A DNA stretch of 64,000 nt from Candidatus Desulfopertinax cowenii (GTDB taxonomy: Bacteria > Bacillota > Desulfotomaculia > Desulfotomaculales > Desulforudaceae): positions 248,001 to 312,000 of the forward strand of contig MPOA01000002.1 in NCBI GenBank assembly GCA_001899445.1, in the 5' to 3' direction. Positions within the stretch are counted from its first letter, which is position 1; the number at the start of each line of letters is the position of its first letter. The notes below the pieces were generated by a model that did not search any database, was not told the origin of the DNA, and saw nothing but the letters and a program-made list of their open reading frames with translations. Made by a program: the position numbers and the translations under genes. Shown one piece after another: positions 29,783-37,459 of this stretch.

Positions 29783-30700
29783 CTACGCATCCGGCGCCGA
29801 CTTTCGGCGGGCGAGGGCGATGAACACGTCCTCGAGTGAGGGCAGGATGGGCCGGGGTTCGGCCCCGGTGAATTCCCGCAGTGCCGCCCGGTGGGATGGG
29901 CTTTCCAGCAGGACGTGCAGCAGCGGCCCGTGCACCGTACACTCCTTGACGTAGGGCAGTTTCTCGATCTCGCCGATTCTGTCCATCGCCCCGGGCAGTT
30001 CCAGTTCCACCAGGTCCCCGCCGATAACGTTCTTCTTCAGGTTGTCGGGGGTGTCCACGGCCATCAGCCGCCCTCCGGAAATGAAGGCGATCTGGTCGCA
30101 ATACTCGGCCTCGTCCATGAAGTGGGTGGTCACCATCACCGTGGTACCCGCAGCGGCCAGCCGCTGAATGATACCGAAGAACATGCGCCGGCTGATGGGG
30201 CTGACTCCGCTGGTGGGCTCATCCAGGAAGACCATGGCGGGGCGGGAGATAATGGCGCACCCCAGGGCCAGCCGCTGCTTCCACCCGCCGCTGAGGTTAG
30301 CCGTGAGTTCCTGCTCCCGCCCGGTCAGCCCGGCCATGGCCACCATTTCCCGCACCCGCTCCTTGAGCTCTCGGCGCGGGACGCTGTACAGGCCGGCATA
30401 AAAGCGGAGATTCTCCTCCACGGTAAGGTCCTCGTAGAGGCTGAACTTCTGGGACATGTAGCCGATCCTTTTCTTGATCTCCTCGGTTTCCCGCACCAAG
30501 TCGTATCCCAACACGGTGCCCGTGCCGGAGGTCGGTTCGAGAATGCCGCACAGCATCCGGATGGCGGTGGACTTGCCGGCACCGTTGGGTCCGACGAAAC
30601 CGTAAATCTCCCCAGGTCTGATATTCAACGTCAGCCGGTCCACGGCGACAAAGCTGCCGAAAGCCCGGGTCAGTTCCCTGGTGCTGACCGCGTATTCCAT
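29783..30700 (-). CDS. ABC exporter ATPase (second of a pair)
   Basis: A 305-residue ABC ATPase with Walker A GPNGAGKST, Q-loop region YMSQKFSLYEDLTV, signature LSGGWKQRLALG, Walker B MVFLDEPTSGV and switch His in VTTHFMDEAEYC. The C-terminal domain after residue 225 matches YbhF/CcmA-like drug exporters. ATG 30700 overlaps the stop of the upstream ATPase gene (TGATG). The longer open frame back to 31021 is a shadow. In E. coli YbhF the two ATPases are one fused protein; here they are separate and probably form a heterodimer. Confidence 0.92.
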   Translation of the reverse strand: MEYAVSTRELTRAFGSFVAVDRLTLNIRPGEIYGFVGPNGAGKSTAIRMLCGILEPTSGTGTVLGYDLVRETEEIKKRIGYMSQKFSLYEDLTVEENLRFYAGLYSVPRRELKERVREMVAMAGLTGREQELTANLSGGWKQRLALGCAIISRPAMVFLDEPTSGVSPISRRMFFGIIQRLAAAGTTVMVTTHFMDEAEYCDQIAFISGGRLMAVDTPDNLKKNVIGGDLVELELPGAMDRIGEIEKLPYVKECTVHGPLLHVLLESPSHRAALREFTGAEPRPILPSLEDVFIALARRKSAPDA

Positions 30701-31626
30701 CAGGCCACCTCTTTTTCGGCCAGGGAGATGAAGACTTCTTCCATGGTGGGGGGCACTTCGCTGATGCCCGCGCCGGCCACGTTTCTTTCGGCCAGGCACC
30801 GCTCCACGGCCTGCCGGCCGGCGGCCGCGTCTTCTACCACGACACGGTATTTGTCCCCGTAGAAGGAGTAGTCCAGCGCTTCGGGCAGGCCGCGGAACAT
30901 TTCCGGGTCCCGGACCCCCAACCGCACCTCCAGCACGTGGTGCGGGAAGTTCTTTTTCAGACCGGCCGGCGAGTCCACCGCCGTGATCCGGCCCCGGTCC
31001 ATGAAGGCCACCACGCCGCACAGCTCCGCCTCGTCCATATAGGGGGTGGAAACTAGGATGGTCATCCCCTCTTGGTTCAGACGGTACAAGATCCGCCAGA
31101 ACTCCTTGCGGAACTCGGGATCCACGCCGTAGGTCGGCTCATCCAGCACCAGCAAGGCTGGCTGGGTCACCAGGGAGCAGGTGAGCGCCAGCTTCTGTTT
31201 CATCCCGCCGGACAGGTCGTCGGCAAACCGGCGCTTGAAATCGATCAAGCCGGTCAGTTCCAGAATCTCTTCGGCCCGCGCGGCGATGGTTTTCCGGTCC
31301 AGGCCGTACAGGAAGCCGAAGAAGTTGATGTTCTCTATCACCGTCAGTTCGCCGTATAGGCTGAACCGCTGGGGCATGTAACCCAGGTGGTCCCGGACCC
31401 GCTCCAGTTTGCCCGGCGCTTCGCCCATCAGCCGGACTTCCCCGGCGTCGGGGGCCACGAGCCCGCACACCATGCGCATGAGGGTGGTCTTGCCCGCGCC
31501 GTCCGGACCCACCAAACCGAAGATATCTTGTTTCTTTACGTGGATACTGACTTCCTTGACCGCCCGGATGGCACCGAAGGACTTGGTGAGTCCGGTCACC
31601 TTGATCAATGCGCTTATCCCCCTCAT
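30700..31626 (-). CDS. ABC exporter ATPase (first of a pair)
   Basis: A 308-residue ABC ATPase. Walker A is GPDGAGKTT (Asp in place of the usual Asn), the Q-loop region is YMPQRFSLYGELTV, the signature is LSGGMKQKLALTC and Walker B is LLVLDEPTYGV. The H-loop His is replaced: the motif reads LVSTPYMDEAELC where HFMDEAE would be expected, so this site may be catalytically weak, as in asymmetric ABC pairs. It lies between the fusion-protein gene and the second ATPase. Confidence 0.92.
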   Translation of the reverse strand: MRGISALIKVTGLTKSFGAIRAVKEVSIHVKKQDIFGLVGPDGAGKTTLMRMVCGLVAPDAGEVRLMGEAPGKLERVRDHLGYMPQRFSLYGELTVIENINFFGFLYGLDRKTIAARAEEILELTGLIDFKRRFADDLSGGMKQKLALTCSLVTQPALLVLDEPTYGVDPEFRKEFWRILYRLNQEGMTILVSTPYMDEAELCGVVAFMDRGRITAVDSPAGLKKNFPHHVLEVRLGVRDPEMFRGLPEALDYSFYGDKYRVVVEDAAAGRQAVERCLAERNVAGAGISEVPPTMEEVFISLAEKEVA

Positions 31627-31646
31627 GCCAAGTTAAGGGTCAGGCC

Positions 31647-32675
31647 CTAGCTTTGGTTGAAGACCACGTCGGCGGGCATGCCGGGTTTGAGCACGCCGTC
31701 CGTGTCTTCAACCCTGATCTTGACGCCGAACACTACGTTCGCCCGCTCCTGCTTGGTCTGAATGGTCCTGGGAGTGAATTCCCCCTGGGTGGCGATCTCC
31801 TCCACCGTGCCGGAGAAGACTCTGGTTTCGCCGCTGACGGTGAAGGTGACCGGCTGTCCTAATTTGATGCGCGGCAGGTCGTCGGTGGGGATATACACCT
31901 TGATCCACATGTCGGAAAGGTCGGCAATGGTTAATACGGGCGCGCCCGGGGTGACGTATTCTCCCGCTTCGAAGTTCTTGGACAGGACCACGCCGTCAAG
32001 CGGGGCGGTGATTTTCAGGTCCGCCAGCAGCGCCTCGGTGGCCTGCAAAACCGCTTTGCTGCGCTCAACCTCGACCCGGGCGGCGTTGATCTGCTCGGGC
32101 CGGTTGCCGGACTCCAGGAGGCTCAGCCGGACCCGGGCCGCCTCGACCTGGTTCTCGGCCAGCTTGCGACGGTTGGCCGCGCTTTCCAGGCGATTGGCCG
32201 CGCTTTCGTACTCGGACTGAGGTATAGCTTCGGACTCATAAAGGGACTTCATCCGCTCGTAATCGACGGCCGCCTGTTCGTAGTCGGCCGCGGCCTGGGC
32301 CAGGTTCACTTCGGCCGCTTCGAGGGCCAGGGCGGCTTCTTTGAGCTCCTGCTCCCGGGCCCCGGACAACAGGTCGGCCAAGGCGACCTCGGCTTTCAAA
32401 ACGGTCAGGGCGTCCCGCTCCCGCTGGGCCACCAGGTCGCTGCGGGAAAGCTCGGCCAAGAGCTGCCCCTTGGTCACGGCATCGCCGGCGTTGACGGTGA
32501 CGGACTCCAAGGTCCCCTGGATCTTCGCGCTCACGTTGACCGTGGTGGCCTCGATGGTGCCGGTGGCCTCAATGGCCGCCGTGTCCCGGTCCAGGTAGTG
32601 GTGGTAACTCCAGTATCCCCCCGCAGCGAGAAGCAATACCACCAGCACTGCAGCCGCCCGCTTGACCTTTTCCAT
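31647..32675 (-). CDS. HlyD-type membrane fusion protein of the exporter
   Basis: A 342-residue periplasmic-adaptor-type protein: an N-terminal transmembrane anchor (AAAVLVVLLLAAGGYW), a biotinyl-lipoyl-like half (IEATTVNVSAKIQGTLESV), a long coiled-coil hairpin (about residues 90-200, rich in Ala, Glu and Arg), the second lipoyl half (ITAPLDGVVLSKNFEAGEYV) and a beta-barrel. It matches YbhG/EmrA-like adaptors. It heads the operon and follows a presumed promoter with inverted repeats at 32721-32792. In this probably single-membrane cell it would work with the ATPases and permease to export a hydrophobic compound. Confidence 0.9.
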   Translation of the reverse strand: MEKVKRAAAVLVVLLLAAGGYWSYHHYLDRDTAAIEATGTIEATTVNVSAKIQGTLESVTVNAGDAVTKGQLLAELSRSDLVAQRERDALTVLKAEVALADLLSGAREQELKEAALALEAAEVNLAQAAADYEQAAVDYERMKSLYESEAIPQSEYESAANRLESAANRRKLAENQVEAARVRLSLLESGNRPEQINAARVEVERSKAVLQATEALLADLKITAPLDGVVLSKNFEAGEYVTPGAPVLTIADLSDMWIKVYIPTDDLPRIKLGQPVTFTVSGETRVFSGTVEEIATQGEFTPRTIQTKQERANVVFGVKIRVEDTDGVLKPGMPADVVFNQS

Positions 32676-32720
32676 TCCCTTTCCCTCCGCATCGAATGGA
32701 TATCCCCCAGCTAATCAATT

Positions 32721-32750
32721 AATGTTTATGACGTTCGTTTCATTTACATT
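32721..32750 (-). promoter_or_regulatory. TetR-type operator candidate
   Basis: A 30-bp interrupted palindrome with arms AATGTnnATGA and TCATnnACATT (on the minus strand) lies 46 bases upstream of the fusion-protein start. Size and symmetry are those of operators for TetR-family repressors, which usually regulate this exporter type. No tetR gene is next to it. Confidence 0.5.
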
Positions 32751-32759
32751 GGAAATACA

Positions 32760-32792
32760 TAGGTAAACTAATGCACCAATTCAGTTTACCTA
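32760..32792. promoter_or_regulatory. Perfect 10-bp inverted repeat upstream of the exporter operon
   Basis: TAGGTAAACT (32760-32769) and AGTTTACCTA (32783-32792) form a perfect inverted repeat with a 13-base spacer. It lies just upstream of the TetR-type palindrome, near a TATTAT box on the minus strand (32799-32804). It is probably an operator or promoter-overlapping site. Confidence 0.6.
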
Positions 32793-33177
32793 GTGGCATA
32801 ATAGCACCGTCCAAACGCACCGGCAATACCGGACCCAAGTATTTTCCTGTTGCCTGATAGTGCCCAATACCTCTTTTCCCCATTAATAGTTACCAAGAAG
32901 AGCCATTACCAGCTTTCTGTGTTATAACTGGGCTTGACCCTGGAAGAGGGCATGGGCGAAGCTTTGAAATCATCTTACGTGGTGGCCGTTTCACTGTTTG
33001 CGACCGGTTTTTCCTTGCTTGTTCTTGTTTTGTCCGGGAAGATCCAATATCCTGCCATATAAACCTAGCTAGATTCTCTCCTGAAAATAGTAGCTCGGGC
33101 TAAACAGAAAACCATCTTAGACGGCATACATTCAAAGAATAATTGCCCGTATGCCGTTACTTTTGACGTGATAACTG

Positions 33178-33933
33178 TTGGTGTTTGTCTTGGAACAGCG
33201 TTACCAGCCTTTGTTGGAACCCACTGTTTCAGGCTATATCAAGCACTACTTTGTATTCGAGCGCTTGCAGCTGTTTAATACTGCTCTGAACGCCGGAGGT
33301 GATCAGCTAAAGGTCCAGGTGGTTTTGAAAAAGGCGGTCCAAGCCGCCACGGGGCGAGCGCGGAAGGAGACCTCCATCGGAATGCTTGGCCTGTTGATGG
33401 AGTTTTACAACCCCGGGGCCATTTTCCCGGGGGTGGCCGGGGGACTGGCGCTGATCCTGGCTCTGTGTTCCCTGGGCACCTTGAATGCTGATTGGATCGG
33501 GGTGCTGTTGATCATTCTGGGGTTTGTCTTGCTTGCCCTCGAGCTGTTCGTGACCAGCTTCGGGCTGCTCACGGCCGGGGGCCTGATCGCCGTCACCCTG
33601 GGATCCCTGATGCTGTTCTCCGGGAGTCCGGCAGGTATCAGGATCAATTTCGGGGTGATCGCCGGGGTAGTGGTCGGGATCGCTTTATTTGTGATCATTG
33701 CGGGCCAAGCGGTAATTAAAGCCCACCGGCGGCGGGCTACCACCGGGATGGAGGGCATGATCGGCACGGCCGGTATAGCCCTGACGGTGCTTGATCCCAA
33801 GGGCACGGTGTTGTTCGAAGGGGAGCGCTGGCGGGCCCGGGCGGAGGACGGTCCCATCGGGGCGGACGAAGAAGTGGTGGTGGTACGCGTGGAAGGCCTG
33901 AGCCTGGTGGTCCGGCGCCGCGGGGAACCCTGA
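33178..33933 (+). CDS. Chimeric truncated NfeD (membrane and OB domains only)
   Basis: A 251-residue frame starting at TTG 33178. Residues 66-251 equal the membrane helices and OB fold of the full NfeD (SIGMLGLLMEFYNPG to VVRRRGEP) with a handful of substitutions. Residues 1-65 are unrelated to NfeD and I do not recognise them. The protease domain is absent. Many bacteria have natural short NfeD proteins with just helices and OB fold encoded before a stomatin gene, as this one is, so it might still be functional if translated. Substitutions are mostly silent or conservative, which suggests the reading frame has been kept under selection or is young. Confidence 0.7.
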   Translation: MVFVLEQRYQPLLEPTVSGYIKHYFVFERLQLFNTALNAGGDQLKVQVVLKKAVQAATGRARKETSIGMLGLLMEFYNPGAIFPGVAGGLALILALCSLGTLNADWIGVLLIILGFVLLALELFVTSFGLLTAGGLIAVTLGSLMLFSGSPAGIRINFGVIAGVVVGIALFVIIAGQAVIKAHRRRATTGMEGMIGTAGIALTVLDPKGTVLFEGERWRARAEDGPIGADEEVVVVRVEGLSLVVRRRGEP

Positions 33934-33936
33934 ACA
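33372..33936 (+). repeat. Direct repeat copy 2 (3' part of nfeD)
   Basis: Counterpart of 27540-28104. The similarity begins abruptly at CTCCATCGG and ends just after the stop codon (TGAACA), marking the junctions of the duplicated block. Confidence 0.97.
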
Positions 33937-34023
33937 ATCCAGGTGCGAAGGTTGCTTTCCGGCAACAATAATGGTAGAGTGAAATTGGCAAAAGTAAGGA
34001 CAGGATTGGCTTCTGGGGGAATT

Positions 34024-34842
34024 ATGATCAAGGGGGGTTTTTCTTTGTTGGATTTCCTGTTGTTTTGGGGCGTGATCATTGCGCTCGCCGCTATGTTTCT
34101 CTCCGCCGCCATCCGCATTGTCCAGGAGTACGAGCGGGGTGTGATTTTCCGGTTGGGCCGGTTTGTCGGCGCCCGGGGCCCCGGACTCTTCTTTATCATT
34201 CCGATCATTGAGCGGATGGAGAAGGTAGACCTCCGGGTGATCACCGCCGACGTGCCGACCCAGGAGGCGATTACCCGGGACAATGTGACCGTAAAGGTCA
34301 ACGCCGTGATTTACTTCCGGGTGGTCGATCCCGGGCAGGCGGTGCTGAAGGTGGTGGACCACATCCGGGCCACCTCGCAGTTGGCCCAGACCACGTTGCG
34401 AAGCGTGCTCGGCCAGAGTGAGCTGGACGAGTTGCTGGCCCAGCGGGATCAGATTAACCAGCGTTTGCAGAAGATTATTGATGAGGGCACCGAACCTTGG
34501 GGGGTGAAGGTGACCCTGGTGGAGGTGCGGGACGTGGAACTGCCCCAGTCGCTCCAGCGGGCCATGGCCGCCCAGGCCGCGGCCGAGAGAGAGAGAAGGG
34601 CCAAGATCATCCATGCCGACGGCGAATACCAGGCCGCTCAGAAGCTAACCGACGCCGCGGAAATCATTGCCCAACAGCCCGGGGCGATGCAGTTGCGCTA
34701 CCTGCAGACTCTGACCGAGATTGCAAGCGAAAGGTCAAATACCGTGGTGTTCCCGGTTCCGGTCGATCTGGTGCAAAACATAATGGACCGGCTCTTTACA
34801 CCGCCGAAACAGGACGAAGCGGCCAAACCGGCCGCGAAGTAG
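34024..34842 (+). CDS. Stomatin/slipin-type SPFH membrane protein
   Basis: A 272-residue SPFH-domain protein with an N-terminal membrane hairpin ([20 protein letters not shown]), then the slipin core: [46 protein letters not shown] and [11 protein letters not shown] helical region ([20 protein letters not shown]) and [10 protein letters not shown] near the end follow. Slipins of this type form an operon with NfeD and shape membrane microdomains. ATG 34024 with a GGGGG site is chosen over the open-frame edge at 33943. It now lies behind the truncated NfeD copy rather than the full gene. Confidence 0.93.
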   Translation: MIKGGFSLLDFLLFWGVIIALAAMFLSAAIRIVQEYERGVIFRLGRFVGARGPGLFFIIPIIERMEKVDLRVITADVPTQEAITRDNVTVKVNAVIYFRVVDPGQAVLKVVDHIRATSQLAQTTLRSVLGQSELDELLAQRDQINQRLQKIIDEGTEPWGVKVTLVEVRDVELPQSLQRAMAAQAAAERERRAKIIHADGEYQAAQKLTDAAEIIAQQPGAMQLRYLQTLTEIASERSNTVVFPVPVDLVQNIMDRLFTPPKQDEAAKPAAK

Positions 34843-34854
34843 CCCTGGGAGGCC

Positions 34855-34976
34855 CGGGGTGCTGTTTCCGAGCCTGGGGACCTAAGGCCGGCCGGCTACG
34901 GACCCGGGTCGATAGGGTGCGGCGGGAAACCGGCGCGCCTCCCGGCGGAAAGGAGGGTAAGTGCCCTATGTTTAAA
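34855..34976 (+). promoter_or_regulatory. Probable molybdenum/tungsten-cofactor (Moco/Tuco) riboswitch
   Basis: The leader between the slipin gene and moaA is long, GC-rich and strongly foldable. It contains GCCTCCCG, six more bases and GGAAAGG near its 3' end (about 34936-34955), which matches the conserved GCCTCCCG...GGAAAGG segment I recall from the E. coli moaA Moco-RNA leader. An upstream CCGAGCC element is also present. An intrinsic terminator follows at once, as expected for a transcription-controlling riboswitch. The class call rests on memory of the consensus and on position ahead of moaA; covariance scoring was not possible. Confidence 0.55.
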
Positions 34977-34977
34977 G

Positions 34978-35017
34978 GCGGGCCCGGTTTACACACTTGG
35001 CGGGCCCGATTTTTTTG
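34978..35017 (+). terminator. Intrinsic terminator in the moaA leader
   Basis: GCGGGCCCG (34978-34986) and CGGGCCCG (35001-35008) form a GC-rich stem followed by ATTTTTTT. It lies 50 bases upstream of the moaA start, after the putative riboswitch, so it can act as the OFF-state expression platform. Confidence 0.85.
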
Positions 35018-35066
35018 TGGGCGGGGGCGGAAGGAACCGGTGTGCCGGTGGGGGGTGAGGACCACC

Positions 35067-36041
35067 GTGCGTGACGGTTTTCAACGGCAAATCACCTACC
35101 TGCGGGTCTCGCTCACTGAGCGGTGTAATTTGAACTGCTTTTACTGCCGGCCGGGCGAGGGGAAGGCATCCGAACGCGACGGACTTTCCCTGGACGGCCT
35201 GGTGCGGGTAATCCGCGCCGGGGCCCGGGTGGGAATCCGCAAAATACGCCTCACCGGCGGGGAGCCCCTGGTCCGCCCGGACGTAACGGACCTGGTAGCC
35301 GCTCTGGCCGGCATTCCCCAGATCGACGATATTGCGCTGACCACCAACGGCTGTTTGCTTTCCGCCCGGGCGGCGGCGTTGAAGGCGGCCGGGCTGAAGC
35401 GGGTCAACATCAGCCTGGATACCCTGCATCCGGACCGTTTCCGGAGTATCACCCGGAACGGAGAATGGTCCCGGGCGTGGGCCGGGGTGGAGGCCGCCCT
35501 GGTGCAAGGCCTGCACCCGGTAAAGCTGAACATGGTGGTTATGCGGGGCATCAACGACGACGAGGTGTTGGATTTTGTCCGCCTGGCTGCGGACCGTCCC
35601 CTGCACGTGCGGTTTATCGAGATCATGCCCATCGGGGCTAGCAGCAGCTGGGCTTCCGACCTCCTGGTACCGGCCGACCAAATCCGGCAGGTAATCGCCG
35701 ACCGGTACGGTCCGCTACGCCCGGTGAAACCGGCGGGCGGTGGTGGCCCGGCACGCTGCTGGACCATTCCAGGTTTTAAAGGATCGGTTGGATTCATCGC
35801 GCCGCTCAGCGGGTATTTCTGTCCTTCCTGCAACCGCCTGCGGCTGACGGCTGCCGGCACCCTGCGGCCCTGTCTCTGTCAGGGTGACGAAATCGACCTG
35901 GCTGGGGCCCTGGCCCGGGGTGCAGGTGAAGAGGAACTCATGCAGCTTGTAATTCAGGCCGTCGCTCGGAAACCGCAGGGTCACCCGAAACACGAGGTAC
36001 TGCCGGTGCGGGATCGCCTGATGTCCCAAATCGGAGGCTAA
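35067..36041 (+). CDS. moaA: GTP 3',8-cyclase MoaA (molybdopterin biosynthesis)
   Basis: A 324-residue radical SAM enzyme that performs the first step of molybdopterin synthesis. The radical SAM cluster motif is CNLNCFYC, the SAM-binding region is LTGGEPLVRPD, and the second [4Fe-4S] cluster ligands are in CPSCNRLRLT and RPCLC. The C-terminus lacks a clear GG tail at the very end (it ends RLMSQIGG, which does provide it). GTG 35067 is chosen for its GGTGAGG site; the open frame extends far upstream through the leader. No other moa/moe genes are in the window. Confidence 0.95.
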   Translation: MRDGFQRQITYLRVSLTERCNLNCFYCRPGEGKASERDGLSLDGLVRVIRAGARVGIRKIRLTGGEPLVRPDVTDLVAALAGIPQIDDIALTTNGCLLSARAAALKAAGLKRVNISLDTLHPDRFRSITRNGEWSRAWAGVEAALVQGLHPVKLNMVVMRGINDDEVLDFVRLAADRPLHVRFIEIMPIGASSSWASDLLVPADQIRQVIADRYGPLRPVKPAGGGGPARCWTIPGFKGSVGFIAPLSGYFCPSCNRLRLTAAGTLRPCLCQGDEIDLAGALARGAGEEELMQLVIQAVARKPQGHPKHEVLPVRDRLMSQIGG

Positions 36042-36186
36042 TTGCCAGAACGGGTGACAACCCAATCCTCTTTATCTCTTTGCCATCTTTGTGCGTCAGC
36101 GCGGGTCTTGGAAAATCATGTTAAGTCAGCACGAGCCCGGTACGGCTGGGCAATGGTCCTGGCTAAACCTTACCGATTGTCCTTCC

Positions 36187-36216
36187 TTGACAGTGTTTTT
36201 TGCATGCACCTATAAT
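36187..36216 (+). promoter_or_regulatory. Consensus sigma-A promoter for the rib operon
   Basis: TTGACA (36187-36192), an 18-base spacer and TATAAT (36211-36216) match the vegetative consensus at every hexamer position. It lies about 107 bases upstream of the ribD start. The leader that follows does not show the conserved FMN riboswitch elements. Confidence 0.85.
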
Positions 36217-36322
36217 TAAACGAATGGTTGTGGCGAGTGCCGATTTCGGGTCGTATAAGTGAAGCCAGGGACCAGAGTCGACAGTGCGTCAGCTTTTTCG
36301 CTATTTTGCAGGAGGCGACCCC

Positions 36323-37459
36323 GTGGATCAAGAATACATGCGATTGGCCCTGGATCTGGCCGTTCGGGCCCGGGGCCGCACCAGCCCCAACCCCATGGTC
36401 GGCGCGGTAGTGATCCGCGGCGGGAAGATTGTCGGTCGGGGGTTCCACGCCCGGGCCGGTCTGCCCCATGCCGAAATTGAAGCCCTGCGGGAGGCCGGAG
36501 AAAACGCGCGGGGCGCCACACTCTACGTATCCCTGGAGCCGTGTTGCCATCACGGCCGTACCGGTCCGTGCACCGAGGCGGTGATCGCCGCCGGGGTGCG
36601 CCGGGTGGTGATCGCCATGCGCGATCCCAACCCCAAGGTGGCGGGTAAAGGGGTGGCCCGGCTGCGGGAGGCCGGCATCGAGGTTGTCGAGGATGTGTTG
36701 CGGGACGAAGCCGCCCGGGTCAACGAGGTTTTCATCAAGTATATCACCACCGGCCGGCCATTTGTGGCCCTGAAGGCGGCGGTGAGCCTGGACGGCCGAA
36801 TCGCCACGCGCACGGGCGACTCACGCTGGATTACCGGCCCGGCGGCACGCGAATACGCGCACCGGCTGCGGGACACCTACGACGCCATCCTGGTGGGGCT
36901 AGGCACCGTGCTGCAGGACAACCCGTCCTTGACTACGCGGCTTATCGATGGAGGTCGTGATCCGGTGCGGATCGTGCTAGACAGCATGGCCCGCCTTCCG
37001 GTCACGGCCCGGGTGCTGTCCGGGGAGTCGCCGGCGCCCATCGTGGTGGCCACGACGGACCGGGCTTCAGACGCCCGGGTGGCCGAACTGGAAAGGCGGG
37101 GCGGGTGGGTGATCCGTTGCGGCGGGGGCCCCTTTGTTGATCTGGAGGTATTGCTCCGCGAACTGGCCGCGCGCGAGATTACGAGTGTGCTGGTGGAAGG
37201 TGGCGCGACGGTGCACGCTTCCTTCCTGGAGGCCGGCCTGGTCGACAAGCTGCACTGGTTTGTGGCCCCCAAGATCATCGGCGGGGTAGACGCCCCCGGG
37301 GCGGTGGGCGGCCGGGGCATCGACCGCGTATCTGAGGCGCTGTGCCTGGAACGGGTACGCTGGTTGGACCTTGGGCATGATGTGTGTATCGAGGGCTATC
37401 CAGTTTCTCCCCGTACTGGAGAGTCCTCGGTGCACACCTCGCGGGGAGGTTCGAACTGA
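36323..37459 (+). CDS. ribD: Riboflavin biosynthesis deaminase/reductase RibD
   Basis: A 378-residue bifunctional enzyme. The N-terminal deaminase has the zinc motif HAEIEAL and PCCHHGRTGPC. The C-terminal reductase domain begins near residue 145 (GRPFVALKAAVSLDGRIAT) and includes GLGTVLQDNPSLTTR and VLVEGGATVHASFLEAGLVD. GTG 36323 has a GGAGG site; the open-frame edge at 36284 has none. It leads the ribD-ribE-ribBA-ribH operon and overlaps ribE by one base. Confidence 0.96.
   Translation: MDQEYMRLALDLAVRARGRTSPNPMVGAVVIRGGKIVGRGFHARAGLPHAEIEALREAGENARGATLYVSLEPCCHHGRTGPCTEAVIAAGVRRVVIAMRDPNPKVAGKGVARLREAGIEVVEDVLRDEAARVNEVFIKYITTGRPFVALKAAVSLDGRIATRTGDSRWITGPAAREYAHRLRDTYDAILVGLGTVLQDNPSLTTRLIDGGRDPVRIVLDSMARLPVTARVLSGESPAPIVVATTDRASDARVAELERRGGWVIRCGGGPFVDLEVLLRELAAREITSVLVEGGATVHASFLEAGLVDKLHWFVAPKIIGGVDAPGAVGGRGIDRVSEALCLERVRWLDLGHDVCIEGYPVSPRTGESSVHTSRGGSN

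Larger units (their letters stand above)
32676..33177. other. AT-rich 500-bp non-coding region upstream of the exporter
   Basis: No gene is recognisable between the fusion protein start and the chimeric nfeD fragment. The composition is much more AT-rich than the flanks. The part nearest the exporter holds two inverted repeats listed separately. The remainder (about 32800-33177) shows nothing I can name and looks like foreign or decayed DNA. Confidence 0.7.

Noticed and set aside
28812-29954. Long plus-strand open frame over the ABC permease
   Set aside because: Composition is His/Gln/Gly-rich shadow sequence; the minus strand holds a clear permease.
33405-34614. Minus-strand frames over truncated nfeD and the slipin gene
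   Set aside because: They are antisense shadows; the plus strand encodes recognised proteins.
36042-36322. FMN riboswitch ahead of ribD
   Set aside because: The conserved RFN sequence blocks were not found in the leader.
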